Part shown: one piece after another, positions 18,226-26,241 of the stretch
Position numbering within the stretch: the stretch's first letter is position 1
Layout: each line of letters opens with the position of its first letter
Position numbers and translations under genes: made by a program
The notes under the pieces: generated by a model
What the model saw: the letters and a program-made list of their open reading frames with translations, nothing else
What the model was told of the DNA's origin: nothing
Databases searched by the model: none
DNA from: a virus
Direction: 5' to 3' (one strand)
DNA length: 41,504 bases
Virus record (IMG/VR): IMGVR_UViG_3300024182_000014
Location: 1 to 41,504 of that record

Positions 18226-20532
18226 ATGCCCGGGTACGTCAGCCTTACCAACCGCGCGACGGGCCAGGAGGAGCTCGTCGATGCGGACCAGGCGCCGGCC
18301 GCGCTCGCCTCTGGCAAGTACCTCGATCCCGGCGCGGTGGCGGTCGAGCGCAACGGGATGGCGCGCTACACGACGCCCGAGGTCGCGGCGCGCGAGCAGC
18401 TGATCGCGCCGACGATCGACCCCGCGCAGGCGGCGCTCCAGCAGGGCCACGACATTCGCGAGCGCGCGAACACCGGCGCGCTACCGACCGCGGAGGCGCT
18501 GCTCGGCGGCGGCGTGAGCGGCCTGTCGTTCGGCGTGCTCAACCCGTTCGGCGAGCAGCAGGAATTCAACCCGATCGCCTCGGGCGTGGGACAGGTCGCC
18601 GGCGCGCTGGCCCCGGCGTTCGTCGGTGATGTCGGCGGGCTGTTCGGCGCTGGCCGCGAGGCGGTAGTGGCCGACGATGCGCTCACGGCCGAGCGCGCCG
18701 CCGCGGGGCTGCCGTCCAAGGCGCTGTACGGCGGCGAGGCGGCCGCCGGCACGGTCGAGGGCGACGTGGTGCGCGCCGGCAAGGCGATCACGGGCGCCGC
18801 GGAGCGCCCGCCCGCCGTGCATGTTCCCACCCCGACCGCGGCGGGGCCAGCGCTCGAGGATCTCGACCTCGCCGGCCTCAAGGCCGCGCGCACGTCCGAG
18901 CTCGACGCGATCAAGGCGGCGCAGGCGCCCGAGCGCAAGGCCTTTGTCGACGAGCTCGTCGCGTCGCGCCAGGCGAACCTCGATGAGAAAACGTGGCTCG
19001 CCACGCAGGGCGGCAAGACGCGCGAGGTGCGCGCGATCGGGCTCGATACGCTGCAGGCCGACCGGCGGATCGACAAGCTGCTCAAGGTCCAGGCTGACCT
19101 CGCCGAGGACCCGGCGCGCGCGGCATCGGCGCTCCGCCAACAGGAGCAGGCGCTGACGAAGCTGCAGGCCTGGGGCGAGCGGGCGATCGCGGACTGGCAA
19201 GAAGAGTTCACGAACGCGCCCGCCAAGATCATCGAGGAGATGAAGTTGCCCGAGGCGAAGCAACCGCCGGACGTAAGGGGCTATCGCTACGACGCGCTTT
19301 CGCAGCGCGGCATCGATCAGGCCATCACCAACATCATGGAGGCGCGCTACGGCCGCACCACCATCGATGCGCGGCTACCGCTGCTCGACCAGCTGCCGAC
19401 GAACCTCCGCGTGCTGCAAGGCGTGCCCGCCCAGCTCGAGCGGAACCGTGCGCTGCAGGACACGCTCGCGCGGCTGGTGGCCGAGCCGACCTCCACGCGG
19501 CTGGAGGAGATCGATTCGATGCTCGCCGCGCGCGCGGAACCGCATGACAACGCGATCGGCAAGGCGATCCACGCCTTCGCGCCCTTCCTCGGCCCGGCCG
19601 GCGCCGTCGCGGAGAAAGCCTATAAGGGGATCAGCAAGCTCGCCTCGGTGAGCGCGAAGGCCGTTTCTAAAGCCGCGAGTTCCTTCATCGAGGGCGCCGT
19701 GGCGGCCGCGCCGAAGGTCGCGCCGACGCTCGGCGTGCTCGGCACGCGGACCCTAGCCGGCGTGGCGTTCGCGGCGCCAGCATCGGCGCTCGCCGCCGCA
19801 GCATCCTCGCCGCCGCCCAGCAGCAAGAAGGCCGCGCTCGCGCCGGCGACGCCCGCCAAGTCGGCCGACCTCGAGGCGCTGTACCAGCAGCGCACCGCGG
19901 AGATTCGCTCACAGACGATGTACGGCCCGGGCGGGGTGCCCGTCATGCGGCCCGAGGCACGCGAGATGATGGCTGCGCAGCTCGCCGCGATCCGGGCGGC
20001 GTCGCCGATGCTCGCCGACCGCGTCGAGACCGTCGGGGCGCGGCGCATGGAGTACCTCGCCGGCATCATGCCCAAGCTGCCCGACTACGGCGTGATGCAG
20101 CTCGGCCCCGATCGCCGGCGCGTGCCGGAGCTGCAGATGCGCTCGTTCGCGCGCTCGGTCGCGGCCATCGAGGACCCGCACGCCGCGCTCGAGCGCGTCG
20201 CCAGCGGCAACTTCGTGCCCGAGGATGCCAACGCGCTGCGCGCGGTATACCCCGAGCTGCTCGCCGACTTCACGCAGCAGGTGGTCGCGAAGCTGCCGAC
20301 GCTGCAGCGGACCCTGCCGTACAAGCGGCGCCTGGCGCTGTCGATGCTGACCGGCGTGCCGGTGGACGTCGCGATGACGCCGGCCGTGCTGCGCGAGATC
20401 CAGTCGATGTACGCGGCCGAGCCGGGCACCGAAGGCGGCACGCAGGCACCGACCGCGCAACCGCAGTTCGGATCCGTGAAGCGCAGTGACCCCGGAACGC
20501 CGGCGCAGCGCCGGGAAGGACTGACCACATGA
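18226..20532 (+). CDS. internal virion (DNA ejection) protein candidate
   Basis: 768 aa starting directly after the stop of the previous gene. Two Gly/Ala-rich hydrophobic regions are visible: about residues 88-145 (LLGGGVSGLSFGVL, then APAFVGDVGGLFGAG) and about 500-530 (TRTLAGVAFAAPASALAAAA). Between them is a long charged coiled-coil-like region. Such amphipathic helices can insert into membranes. Together with the 831-aa gene it probably forms the ejection apparatus; this rests on composition and position. Confidence 0.62.
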   Translation: MPGYVSLTNRATGQEELVDADQAPAALASGKYLDPGAVAVERNGMARYTTPEVAAREQLIAPTIDPAQAALQQGHDIRERANTGALPTAEALLGGGVSGLSFGVLNPFGEQQEFNPIASGVGQVAGALAPAFVGDVGGLFGAGREAVVADDALTAERAAAGLPSKALYGGEAAAGTVEGDVVRAGKAITGAAERPPAVHVPTPTAAGPALEDLDLAGLKAARTSELDAIKAAQAPERKAFVDELVASRQANLDEKTWLATQGGKTREVRAIGLDTLQADRRIDKLLKVQADLAEDPARAASALRQQEQALTKLQAWGERAIADWQEEFTNAPAKIIEEMKLPEAKQPPDVRGYRYDALSQRGIDQAITNIMEARYGRTTIDARLPLLDQLPTNLRVLQGVPAQLERNRALQDTLARLVAEPTSTRLEEIDSMLAARAEPHDNAIGKAIHAFAPFLGPAGAVAEKAYKGISKLASVSAKAVSKAASSFIEGAVAAAPKVAPTLGVLGTRTLAGVAFAAPASALAAAASSPPPSSKKAALAPATPAKSADLEALYQQRTAEIRSQTMYGPGGVPVMRPEAREMMAAQLAAIRAASPMLADRVETVGARRMEYLAGIMPKLPDYGVMQLGPDRRRVPELQMRSFARSVAAIEDPHAALERVASGNFVPEDANALRAVYPELLADFTQQVVAKLPTLQRTLPYKRRLALSMLTGVPVDVAMTPAVLREIQSMYAAEPGTEGGTQAPTAQPQFGSVKRSDPGTPAQRREGLTT

Positions 20533-20894
20533 CCGACAACCTCGATGCCAACCTCTTTCGCGGCAAGATCGCCAGCGGCGTCACGGACTACGTGGAGATC
20601 CCCGTGCGCGACGGCGTGGATGGCGGCCGCTTCCTTGGCGTGCAGGTCGCGTGGCTCGACGCGACCAGCTCGGCGACGATCACACTCGAGCTCACGAGCT
20701 ACAGGCACGCCGGAGCGAAGGACACCACGGCGTACGTGTGGATCGACTCCGGGCTGACCTTCACCGGACCGGCGGCCACGGCGGCGGGCGGGCTCCTCAT
20801 CAACGTCGAGAACGTCCGACAGCATCGCGCGCGGCTCAAGATCGTCACTGCCGCGATCACGACCCTCGACATCCGGGACGGCACCAATCCGTGA
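20529..20894 (+). CDS. hypothetical beta-rich virion protein
   Basis: 121 aa, ATG 20529 (ATGA overlap). All-beta in appearance with Thr/Ala strands (SATITLELTSYRHAG, RARLKIVTAAITTLDI) and no catalytic motif. It lies between the ejection genes and the tail spike and is coupled to the spike by GTGA, so it may be a spike-anchoring or tail-tip protein. Confidence 0.68.
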   Translation: MTDNLDANLFRGKIASGVTDYVEIPVRDGVDGGRFLGVQVAWLDATSSATITLELTSYRHAGAKDTTAYVWIDSGLTFTGPAATAAGGLLINVENVRQHRARLKIVTAAITTLDIRDGTNP

Positions 20895-22519
20895 GCCTGT
20901 TCAGTGGCCTTCGCTCCGGGCTGCGCAGCGGTCTGCGCTCGGGACTGAATCCCGGGCTGACTGCCGACATTCTCATTCTGGGAATGGGGCAGAGCAACCG
21001 CGTCGGCTTCACCGACGGCGGCCGCGCGGGCACCGCGGTGGTCGAGCACTCGGGCACGGGGCAGGCCGCCGGCGACACAGCGCTGCAGCTGTTCACCGCG
21101 TTCCCGGCGTGCAACTTCATGATGGACTGGCAGTTCAGCGGCACGAATCCGCTGGCCTTCACGCGCGTGCCGGTCGGCCCGCTGAAGGCCTACGCGGCCG
21201 CCGGGCAAGCCGACAACACCGGACTCGACAACGGCCTCGGTCGCGCGCTCGTGCGCAACGGCCTGTACCGGAGCCCGGGCATCGCGGTGTGCGGTATCGG
21301 CTCGACGTCGATCCCGAGCCAGTGGGCCAAGCTGAGCGCGTATCCGGGCAGCGGCGAGAAACTGTACGACCACATGATCGCGTACTTCCGGGGCGCGATC
21401 GCCGCGTTCGGTTGGACGCCGGCCATTCCGATCATCCTGATCGACTACATCGGCGAGACCGACTCGCAGGCGATCGGCGCCGGGACTGCGCAGTCGGACC
21501 GGCAGACGCTGTGGAACAACATCCGCACGGACCTCGGCCTGCCGAACCTCAAGATCCTCACCATCCTGATCAACAGCGAGTGGGACAGCTCGCCGAACTC
21601 GACCGCGACCTACCAGGCGGCACAGATCGCCGCCGCGGCCGCCGATGGCAACGCATCCACGTTCGACCCGAGCTTCATCCCGCTCGACCACTACCCGCAC
21701 TACCTCGGCGGGGGCTATGAGGCGCTTGGCCACGCGCTGTCGTTCGCCATCCGGGACATCTTCAAGCCCGGGCAGAGCACGAACCTGAGCTCGGGGCCCG
21801 CGCCGTGGTTCCAGGGCGCATGCGGCGCGTTCTCGGCGCAGTCCGGCACCGGCGGATCGCTGACCACCTCGCGGCCGATGGGCTACCCCGATCCGCAGGT
21901 CGGCGACATCGAGGTCCTGGTCGCCGAGGGCTCGCCGAGCGCGGCGACTACGACGCTCACCACCGCGGCCGGCTTCACGCTCCTGATCGCGCAGACCGAC
22001 GCGGTGAACGGCGGCGCCCACCGCTCGATCATGGTGTGGACACGAACGATCGACGCTACCGCGCTCGCTGCACGCACCGCCGGCGCCGACGGCGTGAAGC
22101 GTGGGCCGTGCGCGACGCCGGTGGTGGACTTCGGCGTCAACACGCTGAACGCGGCGGTCATCTTCTGCGTGCGCGGGTCGAGTGGCATCACGGTGACGCC
22201 GGTGACCGGCACCGCGGCAAGCGGCACGTCGGTCACGATCCCAACGATCACGACGACGAGCAACAACTCGCTGGTGATGTTGATCGGCCTCTGCAACCAG
22301 GCGCTCGGCTCGCCCGGCACGAAGTTCGTGAACACCAACATCCAAGGCATCACCGTGCAGCGCGACGGGCAGATGAACCCCGGCGCGGGCGTCATCAACT
22401 ACGCGATGGCGACCGGCACCGTGGCGGCCGCTGGCGCGCTCGGCTCGACCGTCTGCACGTTCGGCAACGGGGCCATCAACAGCGTCAACGTCGGCGCGGC
22501 GATCGTGTTCAACCCATGA
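20891..22519 (+). CDS. tail spike with SGNH (sialate O-acetylesterase-type) hydrolase domain
   Basis: 542 aa from GTG 20891. An N-terminal repeat (SGLRSGLRSGLRSGLNPGL, residues 5-23) probably forms a small anchor. The SGNH esterase domain follows: block I ILGMGQSN with nucleophile Ser35, and a late block with Asp266 and His267/His270 ahead of GGGYEALG. These enzymes remove acetyl groups from polysaccharides, and phage spikes use them to degrade or read capsule or LPS. Residues 305-542 are a Thr/Ser/Gly-rich beta domain, possibly for trimerisation or binding. Exact substrate is unknown. Confidence 0.72.
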   Translation: MSLFSGLRSGLRSGLRSGLNPGLTADILILGMGQSNRVGFTDGGRAGTAVVEHSGTGQAAGDTALQLFTAFPACNFMMDWQFSGTNPLAFTRVPVGPLKAYAAAGQADNTGLDNGLGRALVRNGLYRSPGIAVCGIGSTSIPSQWAKLSAYPGSGEKLYDHMIAYFRGAIAAFGWTPAIPIILIDYIGETDSQAIGAGTAQSDRQTLWNNIRTDLGLPNLKILTILINSEWDSSPNSTATYQAAQIAAAAADGNASTFDPSFIPLDHYPHYLGGGYEALGHALSFAIRDIFKPGQSTNLSSGPAPWFQGACGAFSAQSGTGGSLTTSRPMGYPDPQVGDIEVLVAEGSPSAATTTLTTAAGFTLLIAQTDAVNGGAHRSIMVWTRTIDATALAARTAGADGVKRGPCATPVVDFGVNTLNAAVIFCVRGSSGITVTPVTGTAASGTSVTIPTITTTSNNSLVMLIGLCNQALGSPGTKFVNTNIQGITVQRDGQMNPGAGVINYAMATGTVAAAGALGSTVCTFGNGAINSVNVGAAIVFNP

Positions 22520-23070
22520 GCGACGACGAGGACACCGACCGCTGGCGCAACCCTCGGCGTGGGCAGACCGCCAACGATCGGGACCTGGCCGCGCGCCGGC
22601 GCAACGCCCCGCCGCTCGGCGTGCCGGTGCTCAAGGTGACCAAGAGCGACCCCGACATCACCGACGCGTTCGAGATGCTCGAGCGCGAGCCCGACGATGA
22701 GGCGCGCGCCATCGTGCAGCGGTCGCGCCGCAACAGCGGCGACCCCGCGACGGTCGATGACCTGGCCAAGGTGTTCGTGGCGCTCTACAGGGACCGCTCC
22801 GCGGCCGCCAAGCGCGACAAGGAGGCCGAGGTCGTGCTGGCCGGTCCGCACAAGGCGCACCGGGCAACCCGCCGGCACCTGATCGCGACCATCGTCGCGG
22901 CCGCGGTCGCCGCCGGCAGCGCGCTGAAGCCCGTCATCGCGCCGGCGGCTCCAGTGCCCGAGGCCGGCGAGAGCGTGCGCGTCGAGGAGCTGCGCCACGC
23001 CGTCGACCGGCTCGACATCGAGCTCCGCGAGATGCGCGCTGCGCTGCGGCGCGCCGAAAGGAACCCATGA
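22516..23070 (+). CDS. membrane protein of the lysis cassette
   Basis: 184 aa. The N-terminal 110 residues are charged and Arg/Asp-rich, then a basic HRATRRH leads into one hydrophobic segment (LIATIVAAAVAAGSAL, about residues 118-133), followed by a Pro-rich linker and a C-terminal coiled coil (VEELRHAVDRLDIELREMR). The single membrane span with a periplasmic coiled coil resembles an inner-membrane spanin, though the long cytoplasmic part is unusual. It starts the group of small membrane genes before the endolysin. Confidence 0.62.
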   Translation: MSDDEDTDRWRNPRRGQTANDRDLAARRRNAPPLGVPVLKVTKSDPDITDAFEMLEREPDDEARAIVQRSRRNSGDPATVDDLAKVFVALYRDRSAAAKRDKEAEVVLAGPHKAHRATRRHLIATIVAAAVAAGSALKPVIAPAAPVPEAGESVRVEELRHAVDRLDIELREMRAALRRAERNP

Positions 23071-23165
23071 CCGACCTGTCGCCCGCGCGATTCCGCATCG
23101 CGATGACCGCCGTCTTTCTCGGCGTCGTCACCCTCACCATTGCCGTTCTGCACCTCGCTCACTGA
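23067..23165 (+). CDS. very small membrane protein (holin-like)
   Basis: 32 aa: a short polar N-terminus (MTDLSPARFR), one hydrophobic helix (IAMTAVFLGVVTLTIAVLHL) and the end AH. The ATG overlaps the upstream stop and is preceded by AAAGGA at a good distance. It lies between two other membrane genes just before the endolysin, so a pinholin-, antiholin- or accessory role is plausible. It is supported by coupling, RBS and its transmembrane profile, not by homology. Confidence 0.6.
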   Translation: MTDLSPARFRIAMTAVFLGVVTLTIAVLHLAH

Positions 23166-23178
23166 AAGGATCCCGCTC

Positions 23179-23652
23179 ATGTCCGACTTCACGACCACCC
23201 TGCTCATCCTCGGCGTCATCCTCGGCGGTCTGGGCTCCGTCCTTGGCGGCCTCTCCGTCGTGCTGCACGCGATCGCGCCGCACACCAAGACGACGATCGA
23301 CGACACCGCGGCAGCCGACATCGACAAGGTTCACGACAAGCTCGATGCGCTCACCGCCCTGCTCAAGAAGCTGGCGCCGCCGGCCGCGATGCTGCTCGTC
23401 CTCGTGCTCGCGGCATCGACCATGATCGCGTGCGCCGGCACCGGCGCAACCGTCAAGAAGGAGGCGAGCTACCTCGAGGGCTGCAGCACCGCCGACGCCG
23501 CGACCATCATCAACGCCGGCAAGGCGATCGCCGACGACGCGAAGGCGCTCAAGGCCGGCGGCGACCGGGCGACAGCGGCCATCGACGTGATCGCGCAGCT
23601 CGCGCTCGTGCAGACCGCCTGGCAGCACTGCAAGAGCACGGCGGGTGCGTGA
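23179..23652 (+). CDS. holin-like protein joined to a lipoprotein-like C-terminus
   Basis: 157 aa, ATG 23179 with AAAGGA eight bases upstream. Residues 7-30 form a Gly/Leu-rich membrane helix, then an acidic amphipathic stretch (DTAAADIDKVHDKLDAL) and a second hydrophobic run from Met71 ending in the lipobox-like TMIAC with Cys85. The remaining 72 residues are Ala/Asp-rich helix with two more Cys. It reads like a holin-type protein followed in frame by an outer-membrane spanin-type lipoprotein. An internal start at 23389 would give the second part alone, but no ribosome site is evident there. Confidence 0.65.
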   Translation: MSDFTTTLLILGVILGGLGSVLGGLSVVLHAIAPHTKTTIDDTAAADIDKVHDKLDALTALLKKLAPPAAMLLVLVLAASTMIACAGTGATVKKEASYLEGCSTADAATIINAGKAIADDAKALKAGGDRATAAIDVIAQLALVQTAWQHCKSTAGA

Positions 23653-23930
23653 TGCCGCCGCCGACCAGCACGGCGCCGCCTGACGCGACCGGCGACCTCG
23701 ACATCGGCGGCGGCGTTATCATTCGCCTCGACGAGGACGGCGGCGGGCTGATCTGGCGCCATCCGGCATGCCGGGCGTGGATGACGCTGCGCTACAAGCC
23801 CGACCCCGCGTCGACCGGGCACGTGCTCGTGCAGCCGTGGCCGGAGCTGACGATCGAGGGCTCGCTACTCTGCCCGGCCGGCTGCGGAATGCACGGCTGG
23901 ATTCGCGGCGGCCGATGGGTGACCGAATGA
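23652..23930 (+). CDS. small Cys-containing protein, DUF6527-like ending
   Basis: 92 aa, starting in a TGATG overlap. The end reads CPAGCGMHGWIRGGRW, resembling the C-terminal Cys/His plus Trp-Ile-Arg-Gly block of the phage DUF6527 family, which is often encoded beside endolysins. The N-terminus is Pro/Thr-rich and the middle beta-rich. It is coupled by ATGA to the endolysin gene. The function of the family is not known to me. Confidence 0.6.
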   Translation: MPPPTSTAPPDATGDLDIGGGVIIRLDEDGGGLIWRHPACRAWMTLRYKPDPASTGHVLVQPWPELTIEGSLLCPAGCGMHGWIRGGRWVTE

Positions 23931-24481
23931 CGCCGCCGCGCCCGGCCTCGCCGATCGCCGCGGTGACGGTCGCGCGCTCGCTGGTCGGCACCGGCGTGTA
24001 CATGCTCGGGACCGGCAACTACAGCACGCCGCTCGACGGCCCGAGCGACTGCTTCGGCTTCGCGTTCTGTCGCTGCTACGGCGTGCCGCGCCATCGCCCC
24101 GGCTTCAATCACGGGCCGTGGGCGAGCGTCGAGGATGACCTCAACTGCAACAGCGCGATCGAGGATGCCGACCACAACCGCGAGCTATTCGTGCGCGCCG
24201 AGCGGCCCGAGCTCGGCGACCTGATCGCCTACCCGACGATCCACCTGGCCGGCCACCCGCAGCCATGGATCGGGCATATCGCGATCGTGGTCAACGTGAC
24301 CCGGGTGCTCGAGTGGGACCCGGAGCTGCCCGACTGGTCACTGCTCGACGTGGCGCAGTGCTGCGGGCCGAACGGTCGCAAGCCCGGCATCCTGCGGACC
24401 GACGGGTCGCACTGGAACGGCCACGACATGACCTGGCCAAAGCCCGAGCACCGAACGAGCCTGCTGCGCGTCGTGCCGTGA
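23927..24481 (+). CDS. endolysin, NlpC/P60-type cysteine peptidase
   Basis: 184 aa, last gene of the late operon. NlpC/P60 features: SDCFGFAFC with nucleophile Cys42, GDLIAYP (97-103), and WIGHIAIVV with catalytic-type His117. Such enzymes cleave peptide or amide bonds in peptidoglycan to burst the host cell. No signal peptide is seen, so it needs a holin for export, which fits the membrane genes just upstream. A separate cell-wall-binding domain is lacking, as is common for Gram-negative hosts. The unusual CC pair at about 149-150 is unexplained. Confidence 0.75.
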   Translation: MTPPRPASPIAAVTVARSLVGTGVYMLGTGNYSTPLDGPSDCFGFAFCRCYGVPRHRPGFNHGPWASVEDDLNCNSAIEDADHNRELFVRAERPELGDLIAYPTIHLAGHPQPWIGHIAIVVNVTRVLEWDPELPDWSLLDVAQCCGPNGRKPGILRTDGSHWNGHDMTWPKPEHRTSLLRVVP

Positions 24482-24680
24482 GAAGTTCCCCGCTGCATCC
24501 TCGCGAACCGCCGTGGGAATCGCCGAGTCCTGGGAATAGATCGGCAGCGGTTCTCGTCGGAATCAGCTGGATTTAGGTTCCTGTCTTTAACAAGGTCCGG
24601 GTTCGAGTCCCGGCGCTCGCACAGCACTTACGCATCGTTGGCCAGGCGCCCGAAGGTCGAGTTCCCAGCGAGTTCCCAGA
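24482..24680. other. attP region between endolysin and integrase block
   Basis: 199 bases without a gene, between convergent operons. It holds the tRNA-derived core (24597-24621) and four copies of TGGGAA: two on the plus strand at 24514-24519 and 24531-24536 and two inverted (TTCCCA) at 24662-24667 and 24673-24678, 11 bases apart. This is the arrangement expected of integrase arm-type sites around a crossover core. No terminator with a U-run is visible, although both operons end here. Confidence 0.65.
24597..24621 (+). other. attP: attP core: tRNA T-arm and acceptor 3' end
   Basis: CCGGG-TTCGAGT-CCCGG is a perfect T-stem and loop, followed by seven acceptor bases CGCTCGC and a discriminator A; CCA is not encoded. 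No matching 5' half (GCGAGCG and D/anticodon arms) exists upstream, so this is a partial tRNA, as used by phages that integrate into tRNA genes and restore the 3' end. The integrase gene is about 0.4 kb to the right. Identity to the host tRNA probably also covers the few bases before 24597. Confidence 0.72.
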
Positions 24681-25064
24681 TCACTCGTCGTTCCAGCACT
24701 GGCAGCCGGTGTCGAGCGACCCGCAGCCGTGGCAGCAGTCATGGCTCAGCTCGTAGCGCTGCCTGTCGGTCAGCGCACGCCACGCGACCGGCATTCCGGC
24801 GTGAAGGTTGGAGATCGTCCGGGCCAGCCGGTACCTCTCCTCACGAAGCTGCTCCGCGGCTCGGATATGGTAGTCCCGCACGACCTCGAGCTCGGCCACC
24901 CGCTTGCGCAGCACGCCGAGCTCGAACTGCGGGTCGACGGGATCGACGCACAAAACGTCGGGGTCCAGCGAGAGCGCATCCTCGAGTAGCTTCGCAGCCT
25001 GGCGCCGCATCGAATTCGCGATCCCCTTTTGGTACTCGGGATCGCGGGACTGGTCACCGCTCAT
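24681..25064 (-). CDS. hypothetical protein with C-terminal Cys cluster
   Basis: 127 aa, ATG overlapping the integrase stop (ATGA). The middle is a charged coiled coil (VLRKRVAELEVVRDYHIRAA). The end, HDCCHGCGSLDTGCQCW, has five Cys and a His that could bind zinc. It is the last gene of the leftward operon and lies between integrase and attP, so a role in recombination (directionality or DNA contact) is possible but not shown. Confidence 0.68.
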   Translation of the reverse strand: MSGDQSRDPEYQKGIANSMRRQAAKLLEDALSLDPDVLCVDPVDPQFELGVLRKRVAELEVVRDYHIRAAEQLREERYRLARTISNLHAGMPVAWRALTDRQRYELSHDCCHGCGSLDTGCQCWNDE

Positions 25065-26125
25065 CGCCGCCCGCCTTGTAGCACGACCATCCCGCGCTCG
25101 ACCGCGGCCGCCCGCGCGGACTCGCGCCCGACGTACGCTCGGCCGGTAACCGCCGGCGCCGCCGGCACCGAGTGCCCGAGCGAGCGCGCGACCTCGAGAC
25201 CCGCTACGCCGGCGTCGGTCGCGAGCGTGGCCTGGGTCCGCCGCAGCGCCTGCGGGGCGAGTTCGGGCACGCCGGCCGCCTTGCACACGCGTCGCGTGTG
25301 GTTGTAGGCCATGTGACGCGACCATCGCCGCCCCGCCGGCCAGCGCCGCGACGCCTCGGACAGGAACAGCGGGTCGCCGCCGGGCCGGCCCTCGGCAAGC
25401 GCGACCAGGTAGACGCCGAGCTCGTCCGGCACGGCGAGCCGACGCCGCGCGGGCCGCGTCTTGGTGCCCGGGATCCACAGCAGCCGGCCGCCATCGTCTA
25501 CGTGCTGGACGTCGCACCCGACGAGCTCGGAGGCGCGCGGCCCGAGCAGCAGATAGCCGAGCGTCAGGATGGCGCCGAGGTCGACTTCGGCGGCGAGTCG
25601 GTGACAGACCGCCTGCAGCTTCCGCGACTGGTCGATCGTTAGCCGGGACTTGTCGGCGCCGATCGTGCGCCGGCCGGCCGGCTCGACGTCGGCGAACGGG
25701 TCGGCACGCAGCCACCGCTGCTTGACCAGCCACCGGCCGAACATCGTGCCGACCGCGAGCGCGTTGCGGTGGGTATCCGGCGCGCGGCCGGCCTGCGCCG
25801 CGGTGTAGAGCTCGGCGCCCCGGCGCGCCAGGTATCGGATCGGGCGCGCGGCGACGTCGCCGAGCAGCGCGGCGAGGCGGTCCTCGTAGCTCTCGAGCGT
25901 CGCCGGCGCGAGGCCCTTGATGCGCCCGTGCTCGACGAACGCCGCGATCGCCTCGCTCACCGTCTTGCCGCCCTGCGCCTCGCCGCGCGCGGCGTCGGCA
26001 TAGGCGACAGCGGCTGCCCGCGTCTCAAAGCTGCGACGTCTTCGCGAGCCATCCGCTCCAACGAGGATGACTCGCCAGCGTGCTCCGTGTTCATAGGGTC
26101 CATGGATGCGTTCTCCTCTCTGCAT
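25061..26125 (-). CDS. int: tyrosine integrase
   Basis: 354 aa. It catalyses attP x attB recombination. The N-terminus (GPYEHGARWRVIL, then DGSRRRRSFET) is a typical arm-binding AP2-like region; residues 54-150 form the core-binding SAM-like domain. Catalytic block: Arg198 (GPRASEL), Lys222, Arg295 in APQALRRT, His318 (SLGHS) and nucleophile Tyr331 (RAYVGRES). The usual His of the HxxR motif is Gln292 here, a variation that some family members tolerate. The start is set by the domain's normal N-terminus. Confidence 0.93.
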   Translation of the reverse strand: MQRGERIHGPYEHGARWRVILVGADGSRRRRSFETRAAAVAYADAARGEAQGGKTVSEAIAAFVEHGRIKGLAPATLESYEDRLAALLGDVAARPIRYLARRGAELYTAAQAGRAPDTHRNALAVGTMFGRWLVKQRWLRADPFADVEPAGRRTIGADKSRLTIDQSRKLQAVCHRLAAEVDLGAILTLGYLLLGPRASELVGCDVQHVDDGGRLLWIPGTKTRPARRRLAVPDELGVYLVALAEGRPGGDPLFLSEASRRWPAGRRWSRHMAYNHTRRVCKAAGVPELAPQALRRTQATLATDAGVAGLEVARSLGHSVPAAPAVTGRAYVGRESARAAAVERGMVVLQGGRR

Positions 26126-26241
26126 CGGTCCTCCAGTGAGGACTCGACGATTCCCGTCGTCGACCGTCCTCCGGATTGCAGGCGCCGCGCAACCGCCGCC
26201 GCGATCGCCTCGATGTCGTCAGGGTGCAGGCGGGCGGTCAC
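25957..26241 (-). CDS. possible excisionase-position small protein
   Basis: 94 aa if started at GTG 26241, which overlaps the upstream stop. Its N-terminus (RLHPDDIEAIAAAVARRL) resembles small phage proteins found before integrases. The reading frame then runs 169 bases into the integrase gene, with a Ser/Glu middle and an Arg-rich end that may be fortuitous. A small gene upstream of int would suit an excisionase, but no winged-helix motif is seen. The real gene may be shorter or broken. Confidence 0.42.
   Translation of the reverse strand: MTARLHPDDIEAIAAAVARRLQSGGRSTTGIVESSLEDRCREENASMDPMNTEHAGESSSLERMAREDVAALRRGQPLSPMPTPRAARRRAARR

Noticed and set aside
15730-20532. Tape-measure protein
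   Set aside because: Two large helical genes could mimic one, but there are no tail tube, chaperone or sheath genes; the order fits podovirus ejection proteins.
24571-24621. Complete tRNA at the att site
   Set aside because: No 5' acceptor, D-arm or matching anticodon stem; only the 3' part is present.
24229-24627. Minus-strand frame ending in CERRDSNPDL
   Set aside because: This peptide is the usual false translation of a tRNA T-arm; it marks the att core, not a gene.
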